Assembly (NCBI GenBank): GCA_002502245.1
Contig: DAPW01000011.1
Coordinates: forward strand, 217,761-281,760
Source: Methanoregula sp. UBA154
GTDB taxonomy: Archaea > Halobacteriota > Methanomicrobia > Methanomicrobiales > Methanospirillaceae
DNA length: 64,000 bases
Reading direction: 5' to 3'
Below are positions 8,662 through 17,414 of the stretch, piece by piece; the stretch's first letter is position 1, and each line of letters begins with the position of its first letter. A program made the translations under genes and the position numbers. Below the pieces are notes generated by a model. It made no database searches, had not been told where the DNA came from, and worked only from the letters and a program-made list of their open reading frames with translations.

Positions 8662-9896
8662 CCCAGGTCACTCCGTAATCCGTCTTGTTTGGAAGACTCA
8701 TCGCACTCAGCAGTCCCTGTTTTCCTGATATCCAGTGCCCGGATAAGTTCCTCAGCCCGGTGGCGATACGTGTGATCCTTCAGAATTCGTTGCCGGGCAC
8801 GTTCACCCATCTTTTCCCGATCACTATCTGAATCAAGAAGATCCTGATAAACCGGTAAAACCTCATCTTCATTCTTCACAACAGCAATCTCTCTCCCGAC
8901 ATCAAACCATTCTTCAATCCCCTCATAGGGTTGCGACACGATACACGCACCGAATGCTGCAAGTTCAAAGGGTCGTGCTGTTGACGAAGCATATACTGAT
9001 GAATGGGTACAGCGGGTGATATTCAGACAGATCCTGCTTTGACAGCAAAACCGTCGGAATTCACTGTAATCCAGATATCCTGCGATATTGGCTTTACCAA
9101 GACTGATATCAAAATCTATCCCCCCAACAGAAAAAATCCTGTTGAATAAAATATCGGAAGGTTCTGTGATCATTATTCTCATCCATTCCTCCCGCAATTC
9201 ACTGCCGTGTCCATAAAAAGAAATATCGATCGTTTTATTGACATTTACCGGTCTGAATACGTCAGGATCTGCTGCATAAAAGAGTGGGTGAACGTTTTGT
9301 GCCCCCATCTCTTTGAGATCAGGGATAATACCTTTGGAATTGGTGAAAAATGCATCGAATACGGAAAGGTCGGCATCAAGATAATAATTGAATTTAAATC
9401 CGCGTTCAGGAGCATATTTCGGGAGGATTGTGGGCATGTCTCCATCATAACACGCCACCGGAATCCCATAGGCAGACTTGATCTTTTCCGTAATTCCCCT
9501 GATAAAATTCAGGGGAACATTCATGAAAAGGAGGAGATCGATATCCTTTTCCCTATCAAAGATCGAACGGAGTGATTTTTCCCATTTTGTCCTGATATAA
9601 TCCTCTGAAAATGTATGGATCATTGACCGGTTACACGTTCGATCCTTTTTTTGACCGGATGTATGGGTGCCCCGTGACTTTTTCCAATCCAGGTACCGGT
9701 TGAACAATCTGCTCTCCGCTGAGCACGGGTTCGGGTAACAACGCCACCAGAGTGATTCTACCGGGTCTCCCAGAAACGGGACCGCAATGACTTCATTCCC
9801 TGTTTCATGCAGGGCTTTTAAAAGCTGCCACCAGGAGGGGGTGCAGCCCAGTTTATACCGCAAATCAAGTGTTGAACAAACTACAAGTATTTTCAT
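8658..9896 (-). CDS. CgeB-like glycosyltransferase (GT1/GT4 superfamily)
   Basis: The roughly 412-residue protein starts at ATG 9896 (MKILVVCSTLDLRYKLG), three codons inside a longer frame. It contains IDLLLFMNVPLNFIRGI, SVFDAFFTNSKGIIPDL, LFYAADPDVFRPV and ISFYGHGSELREEWM. The C-terminal portion reads ARPFELAAFGACIVSQPYEG followed by GREIAVVKNEDE, the signature of the CgeB / glycosyl transferase 1_2 family. These are GT-B enzymes common in bacterial and archaeal glycan loci. The donor sugar is not predictable. Confidence 0.75.
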   Translation of the reverse strand: MKILVVCSTLDLRYKLGCTPSWWQLLKALHETGNEVIAVPFLGDPVESLWWRCYPNPCSAESRLFNRYLDWKKSRGTHTSGQKKDRTCNRSMIHTFSEDYIRTKWEKSLRSIFDREKDIDLLLFMNVPLNFIRGITEKIKSAYGIPVACYDGDMPTILPKYAPERGFKFNYYLDADLSVFDAFFTNSKGIIPDLKEMGAQNVHPLFYAADPDVFRPVNVNKTIDISFYGHGSELREEWMRIMITEPSDILFNRIFSVGGIDFDISLGKANIAGYLDYSEFRRFCCQSRICLNITRCTHSSVYASSTARPFELAAFGACIVSQPYEGIEEWFDVGREIAVVKNEDEVLPVYQDLLDSDSDREKMGERARQRILKDHTYRHRAEELIRALDIRKTGTAECDESSKQDGLRSDLG

Positions 9897-10002
9897 TGCA
9901 TCCACTGATCTTTGTTGCCTGTTGATCCAGGATTCAAATCCCGTATCCGCATCAACATAATTTTCACAAGACTTTTTAATGTAATTTCCTGTTATTCACA
10001 AT

Positions 10003-10875
10003 TTATTTTGTAATAAGTTTACTGATCGAATGAAGCATAATCCCGTTGAAGATCGAGATCACACCAACTATGATAGCAAGGATTGCGATGAGCGCGGTAC
10101 CGATCGCAAACTGCTCTGTTTCTGAGAATATGTTTACCACCCATAACCCCAGTATCAGGCCGGTGCAGACAAGGACACCGCCGGAAAGCCCGAAGAACAG
10201 TAATGGGCGCCGTTCTTCAATAATTTTAAGAATTGCATTAATAACACTGAACCCGTGATGAACCGGATTCATTTTTGATCCATGTTCAACATCGTACCTG
10301 CAGGATACCGGAACCTCCATGGTTGTCAGATGCAAATCATCAGCAGCATGCTGCAGGCATGATTCTATCCCAATCCCCGTTTCATTCAGCGAAAGAGTGG
10401 CGATTGCGTTTTTTGAAAAGGCCCGGAACCCGCTCTGGGAATCGGTCACTTTGGTCTGTGAAATGGAATTAGTCAGGGAATTGAGTATTCTCTGTCCGGC
10501 CCTGCGATATCCGGGAACCGCGTTTTGTATCTCTAAAAACCGTGAACCGATAACCATATCCGCCAGACCATTCCGGATGGGCGAGAGTAACCGGGGAATC
10601 TCGTCCGGGTTATGCTGCCCGTCCGCATCCAGGAATACCAGAATATCTGCATCGAGTTGTCGTGCATTTTGAAATGCATCCTTGAGGGCAGCACCTTTTC
10701 CCTGATTCATGTCATGGTGAATAACAGCAGCACCGGCCAGTTCAGCGACGGTTGAGGTAGCATCCCTGCTCCCGTCATCGATGACTATGACCTTATCGAC
10801 ATATTTTTTTGTCCGCAGAATCACACTGCCAATGGCAATTTCTTCATTATACGCGGGGATTGCGGCGAGAATCAT
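10003..10875 (-). CDS. Family 2 glycosyltransferase, polyprenyl-phosphate mannose/glucose synthase-like
   Basis: GT-A domain with AAIPAYNEEIAIGSVI, VIVIDDGSRDATSTVAE and FLDADGQHNPDE (D-x-D), followed by DSQSGFRAFSKNAI, which is typical of DPM1-like synthases. Two or so membrane helices follow (FFGLSGGVLVCTGLILGLWV; AIGTALIAILAIIVGVI). The length of 290 residues fits archaeal dolichyl-phosphate sugar synthases that load a sugar on a lipid carrier for later transfer outside the cell by GT-C enzymes. It is the first gene of the minus-strand run and is divergent from a GT-C gene, a natural partner. Confidence 0.83.
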   Translation of the reverse strand: MILAAIPAYNEEIAIGSVILRTKKYVDKVIVIDDGSRDATSTVAELAGAAVIHHDMNQGKGAALKDAFQNARQLDADILVFLDADGQHNPDEIPRLLSPIRNGLADMVIGSRFLEIQNAVPGYRRAGQRILNSLTNSISQTKVTDSQSGFRAFSKNAIATLSLNETGIGIESCLQHAADDLHLTTMEVPVSCRYDVEHGSKMNPVHHGFSVINAILKIIEERRPLLFFGLSGGVLVCTGLILGLWVVNIFSETEQFAIGTALIAILAIIVGVISIFNGIMLHSISKLITK

Positions 10876-11040
10876 TTGAACGTGCCTTGAGTAGTGTTAT
10901 GCGATTTTTACGGGTATTAGCTTATCGAAGGGGAAGGTGATAATGCGATCGATCGGGAGTTCCTGTCCTCTGTATACTCGGGCAATCCCTCAAAATTTCG
11001 TTTGCCTTAATAAACCGGCAGGTACAAACTCAAATGAAAA

Positions 11041-11050
11041 CTCTTTATTT
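11041..11050 (+). promoter_or_regulatory. Probable TATA box of the GT-C gene
   Basis: The sequence CTCTTTATTT is centred about 27 bases before ATG 11074, which would make the transcript leaderless or nearly so. The 198-base gap is shared with the divergent GT2 gene. Confidence 0.4.
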
Positions 11051-11073
11051 GATTAACCCCCTCATAAAATTGG

Positions 11074-13617
11074 ATGAAATTTTGGCCGGAGCATCTGGGC
11101 TTAGGACCCGGCAACGAAAAATATTATCTCTTGGGTATTTTTTGTATTCTTGTCACAATCAAGTCTTTCCTGACATTTTTCTCGTACACCCCCACAGTTT
11201 TCATCGATGAGGGTTTGTATGACACTATTGCCCAGTATATCGTCAAAGGTTCATTTTTCAGTGCTGCCAATGACTGGATGGCGTTTCCATCGGGATACTC
11301 ATTTTTTTTATCGATTGCATATCTGTTTTCCGGAGATAAGACCCTAATATATCACCTTATGCTGATAATCAACAGTATACTTGCTGCTTCAATACTGTTC
11401 CCCTCTTATTTCATTCTGAAAAAATATATTTCACACCAGCAGGCTCTCCTCGGTTCGCTCCTGATATCAGTCATTCCCGCTGCAACACTGTTCCCTTTTA
11501 TCCTTATGAGCGAGAACCTTTTCATCCCGTTAACAGTCTTCTCGATCTGGTTTCTGCTTGAATCTTTTGAAAATAATAACTTGCTCTGGCACTTACTTGC
11601 GGCAGTATCTGTGTTCTATCTCTATTTCACCAGAGAAACCGGTGTTGTGTTCATTGTTGCTGTATGTATGGCACTGGCGTTTTTTGTCCTCTCCGCAGAA
11701 AAGGGGGCCAGATTTAAAGCGGTCAAAGGAAAAGCTGTTCTTATCTGTGCTCTCGCAATTCCTCTTCTGCTCTGGTTACTCTACAAAATAAGGACAATAT
11801 CCAGAGCCTCTTTTTATCCCATAGACGGGTTCGTGGATATTCTTGTCGATACATTTTCCAGCCTCTCCCTGTTTAAAGATTTTTCCACACTCATGCTGCA
11901 TGAAATCGAATACCTGATATTTTCTGCATATGTGATAATTTTTATAATCTCGATATTTTTTATTGTTACATGCCTGTTCAGACTCAAAGTATTGGGCATC
12001 AATGACTGGTTACAGCAGTTCAGTCAGGGAAAAGTCCTCGCTTTACGATCGGTTATACTCTACTGTATGACTTTCAGTGCTGGATTACTGCTTATATCAG
12101 TCATTTTTATGCAGCAATGGGGGGTACCGAGCATCTATGGGCGCTATATAGATCCGGTCGTCCCTGCAATATTCATATTCGGGATAATCGGAATCGGATC
12201 TCTCTTTACGAAAAATGCGGGTCCGAAGTGGTGGACCGAACTTTTTCTCGCTCTGGGCATTACAATCCTCTTCATCTCGGTTTATACGCTGCCAGATACG
12301 TTTACTGATGCGTTCCCCAATGATTTTGGTATCTATTACATCATCTGCCTTCAGGATTTTATGAGGAACACGTTGTTAATGGTTCTTTTTCTTGCCGTTT
12401 TCCTCATACTCATTCCCTGGTATCTCCTGAAGAACAGTCAGAAGGAAAATTCTTTGATCACCTTCTTTGCATTCTTCATAGTCCTGTCCGTTATTTTCTC
12501 TCTCCCGATTTATGAGGTTCGTTCTGAATATATGGCTGGTACAGAACGAGTAAATCAGATAGGCAGGTATTTACAGGAACACAGTTCAAGCGATGCGAAA
12601 ATTCTGATGGATTCTGATGGCCCGATCCCCGAACAAAAATATTTCAGATCATTAACCCAATTCTGGATTGATGGGAGAATCATTCAGGAATCCACAGCGA
12701 ACGATCCGTCAGGTGTATTGACAAAGGAATTTGTTGATAAATCAGATTATATAGTTTCAAAGAAACTTTTACCTTTTCCGTGTGTGATTGCATCAACAAT
12801 CGATTATAAATTATACTCACCTCATCCCACAGATCAATTTGTGCAAAATGTATCGTTGCCATCTGTGATTTATATAGGGAATGATTCCTCCTTATGTATA
12901 ATAAATGGTTTTTATCTCTCCGAAGGTACATTCCGATGGACAAGTAATTTTTCTGAGGTGAAAATCGAATATCCGAAAGAGAAGGGGTCATTCCTGGTAC
13001 AAGTGATGACTGGGGGTGACAGACCTGAAAAATATCCAGCAAATGTTACCTTTTTCATAAATGGCCATTTTATTGGGTCAATGGAAAAAACAAGTGGAAT
13101 TAAGACCTATACAGCGATAATACCTGAATATTACCTGGAAAATGACTACCAGATTCTTGGAATCAGAACGAATCCATGGAGACCGAGCGAGTATGGCTCC
13201 TCTGATTCGCGAGAATTAGGAGTCACGGTTGAGTGGATACAATTGAATGATATTTCTTTTGAGGGAATGTACGACATGGAATATTGGAATTCCGTACCCA
13301 CTCGCTGGATGTCCAACAACGCCACCTTTTCGATCTATTCAGATGAAAACCGCAGCGCCAATTTTACATTCAGAGCGGTCAGTTTCTATCAGCCCAGAAC
13401 ACTAGAGATATATAATAACGACAAACTCCAGACAACCATTAATATCTTCACTGATGGTGTCACAAACGTATCTGCACCGCTCCTCCTCCAAAAAGGTAAG
13501 AATACCATCCGTCTGCATACACCCGAAAGATGCAATCGACCGAGTGATGTTCCTGAGTTAACCAATAATGACACACGATGTTTGAGTATAGCAGTGCAAA
13601 ATGTAACCTTCTCGTAA
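11074..13617 (+). CDS. GT-C family membrane glycosyltransferase (GT39/ArnT-like)
   Basis: This protein of 847 residues has about 11-13 hydrophobic segments in the first 480 residues and a soluble extracytoplasmic C-terminal region. The first external loop contains FIDEGLYDTIAQYI (near residue 47), equivalent to the acidic catalytic pair of PMT/ArnT-type enzymes, and FPSGYSFFLSIAY follows as in that group. C-terminal segments (ITTRYPANVTFFINGHF-type, FEGMYDMEYWNS) look like beta-sandwich domains. It probably uses a lipid-phosphate sugar to modify a glycan or protein at the cell surface; the divergent GT2 gene would supply that donor. Confidence 0.68.
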   Translation: MKFWPEHLGLGPGNEKYYLLGIFCILVTIKSFLTFFSYTPTVFIDEGLYDTIAQYIVKGSFFSAANDWMAFPSGYSFFLSIAYLFSGDKTLIYHLMLIINSILAASILFPSYFILKKYISHQQALLGSLLISVIPAATLFPFILMSENLFIPLTVFSIWFLLESFENNNLLWHLLAAVSVFYLYFTRETGVVFIVAVCMALAFFVLSAEKGARFKAVKGKAVLICALAIPLLLWLLYKIRTISRASFYPIDGFVDILVDTFSSLSLFKDFSTLMLHEIEYLIFSAYVIIFIISIFFIVTCLFRLKVLGINDWLQQFSQGKVLALRSVILYCMTFSAGLLLISVIFMQQWGVPSIYGRYIDPVVPAIFIFGIIGIGSLFTKNAGPKWWTELFLALGITILFISVYTLPDTFTDAFPNDFGIYYIICLQDFMRNTLLMVLFLAVFLILIPWYLLKNSQKENSLITFFAFFIVLSVIFSLPIYEVRSEYMAGTERVNQIGRYLQEHSSSDAKILMDSDGPIPEQKYFRSLTQFWIDGRIIQESTANDPSGVLTKEFVDKSDYIVSKKLLPFPCVIASTIDYKLYSPHPTDQFVQNVSLPSVIYIGNDSSLCIINGFYLSEGTFRWTSNFSEVKIEYPKEKGSFLVQVMTGGDRPEKYPANVTFFINGHFIGSMEKTSGIKTYTAIIPEYYLENDYQILGIRTNPWRPSEYGSSDSRELGVTVEWIQLNDISFEGMYDMEYWNSVPTRWMSNNATFSIYSDENRSANFTFRAVSFYQPRTLEIYNNDKLQTTINIFTDGVTNVSAPLLLQKGKNTIRLHTPERCNRPSDVPELTNNDTRCLSIAVQNVTFS

Positions 13618-13841
13618 CCATCACGTTCTCTAAGAATTGTTTACGCTATTTCAATGACAACATGGCAATGCAGCAGGGCACCTCTGGTCTCTGAATAGAA
13701 TCCGTCACTATATGGCTATTTAGCGCATTGCACTGTCAAGCTGAATGTTTAGCATGAACAAAAATGTGAGCATTCTGGATTGAACAGATACTTATTCAAG
13801 GTTATTTATCAAAACTACCTATACATAATATTCATTCTGCT

Positions 13842-15125
13842 ATGGTGCGTTCAATGAAAATTTCAATCGTTGGCGGGGGATATGTGGGTCTTGTAACCGG
13901 AAGCTGTTTTGCAAAACTCGGTCATGATGTAACTATTATTGATGTCGATCCGGTTAAAGTGCAGGCAATCAACAACGGACAACCCCCCATTTATGAAAAG
14001 GGGCTGGAAGATCTTCTGCAGGAGAATGCCGGACAGCACCTTCGGGCAAGTACCGGTTATGATTCGGTTTCAGACGCAGATATTGTGTTTATTTGTGTTG
14101 GCACACCACCCCAGCCGGACGGTAGTGCGAATCTTTCGTATATTGAATCCGCTTGTACCTCAATTGGAACTGGCCTGAAAACCAACCCGCATTATTGTGT
14201 TGTTGTGGTGAAAAGCACGGTCCCCCCCGGCACAACAGAGAACCTTGTACAGCCCGCAGTCTTACGGGCTGCCCAGAAGACGGAACGCGAGATCGGGTTT
14301 GCGATGAATCCCGAGTTTCTCCGTGAAGGTCGGGCGGTGGAGGATTTCTTCCATCCCGACCGGATTGTTATCGGCAGCACCGATCCGCGTGCCGGAAAAC
14401 GCGTTGCCGATGTGTACCGGAATATTGCTGCACCAGTGATATGTACCGGTATGACCGCCGCCGAAATGATCAAGTACACATCAAATGCATTTCTTGCAAC
14501 AAAGATCTCGTTCTCCAATGAAATCGGGAATATCTGCAAGCACCTGGGTATCGATGTGTATGAAGTGATGAAGGGCGTCGGACTTGATCAGCGGATCGGT
14601 CCGCAGTTCCTCAATGCCGGCGCAGGTTTTGGGGGAAGTTGTTTCCCGAAAGATGTTTCCGCTCTTGTATCACTGGCAAAAAAGACCGGGGAAATCCCCC
14701 TCCTGTTGCAATCGGTGCTTGATGTAAACGAACAGCAGCCGCACCGCATGGTCGCACTTCTTGAACAGAGGCTTGGCAACATCTCCGGCAAGCGAATTGC
14801 CGTGCTTGGTCTTGCATTCAAGGACAATACTGACGACATCCGCGATTCGCGGGCAATACCTGTAATCCATGAGTTATTAGAGAAAGGCGCCACTGTAGCA
14901 GCATACGATCCCATGGCCAGTTCTGCCATGCAGCGGGTATTTCCTGGGATCGAATACGGGTCATCTGCATCCGATATACTCCGTGGTGCGGATGGGTGCC
15001 TGATCATGACGGAATGGCCGGAATTTTCCCAACTGGATAAGGAATTTGACCTGATGGCGCGTAAGATCATTATTGAAGGACGTCGGATTCTAACCTGTAA
15101 GGGAGCTGAGGGAATATGCTGGTAG
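13842..15125 (+). CDS. UDP-glucose 6-dehydrogenase
   Basis: NAD-dependent four-electron oxidation of UDP-glucose to UDP-glucuronate. The 427-residue protein has the Rossmann motif SIVGGGYVGLVTG, IVFICVGTPPQPDG, VVVKSTVPPGTT, NPEFLREGRAVEDF, the central-domain lysine in EMIKYTSNAFLATKISF, and the catalytic cysteine C267 in GFGGSCFPKD, then LGLAFKDNTDDIRDS in the C-terminal domain. It is the first of three tightly spaced genes (gaps of 7 and 6 bases) that form a UDP-glucose to UDP-xylose route. A start at 13854 (MKISIVGG) is equally plausible. Specificity for UDP-glucose rather than GDP-mannose is inferred from the neighbours. Confidence 0.92.
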   Translation: MVRSMKISIVGGGYVGLVTGSCFAKLGHDVTIIDVDPVKVQAINNGQPPIYEKGLEDLLQENAGQHLRASTGYDSVSDADIVFICVGTPPQPDGSANLSYIESACTSIGTGLKTNPHYCVVVVKSTVPPGTTENLVQPAVLRAAQKTEREIGFAMNPEFLREGRAVEDFFHPDRIVIGSTDPRAGKRVADVYRNIAAPVICTGMTAAEMIKYTSNAFLATKISFSNEIGNICKHLGIDVYEVMKGVGLDQRIGPQFLNAGAGFGGSCFPKDVSALVSLAKKTGEIPLLLQSVLDVNEQQPHRMVALLEQRLGNISGKRIAVLGLAFKDNTDDIRDSRAIPVIHELLEKGATVAAYDPMASSAMQRVFPGIEYGSSASDILRGADGCLIMTEWPEFSQLDKEFDLMARKIIIEGRRILTCKGAEGICW

Positions 15126-15132
15126 GACAGAA

Positions 15133-16041
15133 ATGTTTAATGATCATGATCTGGTGGTCTGCATGAAATCTGTGCCGAGTGTCCGGAAAGTGGTGATCCC
15201 CGCTGCGGGTTTCGGGACCCGTTTCCTTCCGATGACCAAGGCCCAGCCAAAGGAGATGCTCCCGGTTGTCGATAAGCCTGTCATCCAGTATGTGGTGGAA
15301 GAGGCGATCCTTTCCGGCGTGGAAGACATCCTAATTATCACCGGGCGCAACAAGCGGGCCATTGAGGATCATTTCGACCGGTGTTTTGAACTGGAAGCCA
15401 GATTCAATAATCATGAAAAAAATCCATTTTCTGAATCTTTGAACACGCTTTCGGATTTTCCTGACATTCACTTTATCCGCCAGCGGGAGCAAAAAGGGCT
15501 TGGCGATGCGATCCTTCATGCCGAACGGCACTGTGATGGTGAACCCTTTGCGGTCCTGCTCGGGGATACGATATGTATTTCCCCGAAAGATTCCGGCCCA
15601 TGTACACTCCAGATGATGGAAGCTTTTGATCGCTATCACCGGCCGATTATTGCTGTTGAACCGGTACCGAAGAAAAAAATAAAGGATTACGGAATCATTG
15701 ACGGCAGGGAAATTGCTACGGGTGTGTATGAGATCAGAGACATCATAGAAAAACCGGCGCCGGAGAATGCAACGTCTGATCTTGGTGCGATCGGGCGATA
15801 TATCCTCACCCCGGAAATATTCCCGTTATTACATGAGAGTATTCCGGGATATGGCGGCGAGATCCAGCTCACCGATGCACTCCGCAGACTGGACAAGCCG
15901 CTGGGACTTATCACGAACTGCCGGCGTTATGATATCGGGGACAAACTGGGCTGGATGAAGTCCAGTATCGAGCTCATGCTTGATCGCGAAGAGTTTGCAA
16001 AAGAACTTCTGCCATTTTTAACTCATCTTCTGAGAAGGTAA
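15133..16041 (+). CDS. galU: UTP-glucose-1-phosphate uridylyltransferase (GalU-type)
   Basis: Makes UDP-glucose from UTP and glucose 1-phosphate. The signature loop is IPAAGFGTRFLPMTKAQPKEM, followed by VDKPVIQYVVEEA, QKGLGDAILHAE, FAVLLGDTI, DYGIIDG and IIEKPAPENATSDLGAIGRY. About 300 residues, as usual for GalU. The ATG at 15133 follows AGGA; the ATG at 15163 follows GGTGGT and is closer to the normal family start, so the first 10 residues may not be translated. It lies between the dehydrogenase and the decarboxylase-like gene, giving a complete path from glucose 1-phosphate to UDP-glucuronate. Confidence 0.92.
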   Translation: MFNDHDLVVCMKSVPSVRKVVIPAAGFGTRFLPMTKAQPKEMLPVVDKPVIQYVVEEAILSGVEDILIITGRNKRAIEDHFDRCFELEARFNNHEKNPFSESLNTLSDFPDIHFIRQREQKGLGDAILHAERHCDGEPFAVLLGDTICISPKDSGPCTLQMMEAFDRYHRPIIAVEPVPKKKIKDYGIIDGREIATGVYEIRDIIEKPAPENATSDLGAIGRYILTPEIFPLLHESIPGYGGEIQLTDALRRLDKPLGLITNCRRYDIGDKLGWMKSSIELMLDREEFAKELLPFLTHLLRR

Positions 16042-16047
16042 TGATCA

Positions 16048-17058
16048 ATGACATTTGACCCCCACGAAGAACTGAATGTGATACAAAAAAACCTTGGCGA
16101 TATCTCTTTTGAAGACACCCGCGTCCTGGTCACCGGGGGTGCGGGATTTCTTGGTTCATGGATGTGTGAAACTCTCCTTATGTCCGACGCAGAGGTAACC
16201 TGCATCGACAATTTTGCCAGTGGACAGATGAGCAATATCCAGCCCCTTATGGACAACGAACGGTTCCGTTTTATCGAACACGATATTTCAGTGCCAATCG
16301 CTCTCGATACGCCGTTTGATTTAATTTTTCACATGGCGAGCCGTGCCTCGCCGTTTGAATTTGAACACTTTCCCATTCAGATTCTCAAGGCAAATACGAT
16401 GGGTGTTCTTGTTGCACTGGGGATTGCAAAGAAAAATCATGCGAAAATCGTCTATACCTCCACAAGCGAGGTGTACGGGAATCCTGATATCGTACCGACT
16501 CCGGAGACCTATAACGGGAATGTAAATCCAATTGGCCCACGCGGGTGTTATGATGAGGCAAAACGGTGTGGGGAAGCATACGTTGTTGCCTACCGGCGGC
16601 AACACCATCTCAATACCCGCATTGCCAGGATTTTCAATACCTATGGGCCCCGGATCAGGATGGATGGTATCTATGGCAGGGTAATTCCCCGGTTTATTTA
16701 TCAGGCTCTTAACGGTAAATCCCTCACGGTATTCGGCGACGGTTTTCAGACACGGAGTTTTACGTACGTGACCGACCAGATCGAGGGGCTCCTCCGGTTA
16801 GCGTCGATCGATGCAGCAGAAGGGCAGGTCATCAACATCGGGAACGTCAACGAGATTACGGTTCTTGAACTGGCGCAAAAAGTAATTGCTCTTACGGGAT
16901 CGGAATCATCATTGTCATTTTACCCGCTGCCGGAAGACGATCCCCTGCGGCGTCGGCCGGATATTACCCGTGCTAAAGAGATCCTGGGATGGGAACCGAA
17001 GGCTTCACTGGAGAATGGGTTAGTTCGTACCATTGATTGGGTCCGGTCGTGCGGCTGA
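16048..17058 (+). CDS. NAD-dependent sugar epimerase/decarboxylase, UDP-xylose synthase-like
   Basis: Extended short-chain dehydrogenase of 336 residues: VTGGAGFLGSWM (NAD-binding), HMASRASPFEFEHFPIQIL, YTSTSEVYGNP, and the catalytic Y-x3-K in GPRGCYDEAKR. The segments ASPxxF..PI and GPRxCYDExKR are characteristic of UDP-glucuronate decarboxylase, and GDGFQTRSFTYVTD and RRRPDITRAKEILGW are also shared with it. The reaction would be UDP-glucuronate to UDP-xylose. UDP-apiose or 4-keto-pentose synthesis are alternatives in the same family. It follows ugd and galU in one probable operon. Confidence 0.82.
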   Translation: MTFDPHEELNVIQKNLGDISFEDTRVLVTGGAGFLGSWMCETLLMSDAEVTCIDNFASGQMSNIQPLMDNERFRFIEHDISVPIALDTPFDLIFHMASRASPFEFEHFPIQILKANTMGVLVALGIAKKNHAKIVYTSTSEVYGNPDIVPTPETYNGNVNPIGPRGCYDEAKRCGEAYVVAYRRQHHLNTRIARIFNTYGPRIRMDGIYGRVIPRFIYQALNGKSLTVFGDGFQTRSFTYVTDQIEGLLRLASIDAAEGQVINIGNVNEITVLELAQKVIALTGSESSLSFYPLPEDDPLRRRPDITRAKEILGWEPKASLENGLVRTIDWVRSCG

Positions 17059-17414
17059 GTTTTATCAAAATTATCTTATTCTGAATATTTGCTGTCGAAA
17101 GGAATTAATCCTGGGCATTTGATAACCGTCCAATGCAGAACGTTGTTCGATGCCGGACGGGTGGATCTCCAAAATATCGGGTCTCACACATAATACACCG
17201 TCGCTCGCTTCAAAAAAAATGTCAATGTCACCTGCCGTTATCGCTTCGCAGGACCAAGATCACAAGACAATTCTGATGTATTGGGGAAGAAAATGAAAGC
17301 CATAAAAATGCCTGGAAAAAAACTCATTTTTCAATATTCTGATTCTAAGAAACTGTATCTTTCGTTCGTTGTAAAAACTTGATCGTTTTAATATCAAATT
17401 GATGAATTACATAT
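17059..17414 (+). other. Intergenic region ahead of the secreted protease gene
   Basis: No coding sequence or repeat is seen in the first 320 bases. The last 31 bases carry the promoter of the next gene and match the region before the gene at 26237. Confidence 0.5.
17384..17414 (+). promoter_or_regulatory. Promoter shared in sequence with that at 26206-26236
   Basis: A TTTTAATAT box is centred about 25 bases before ATG 17415, implying a leaderless mRNA. The 21 bases just before the ATG match those before ATG 26237 at all but a few positions (TCAAATT, then a 14-base stretch ending TTACATAT or TTACATAC). Confidence 0.55.
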
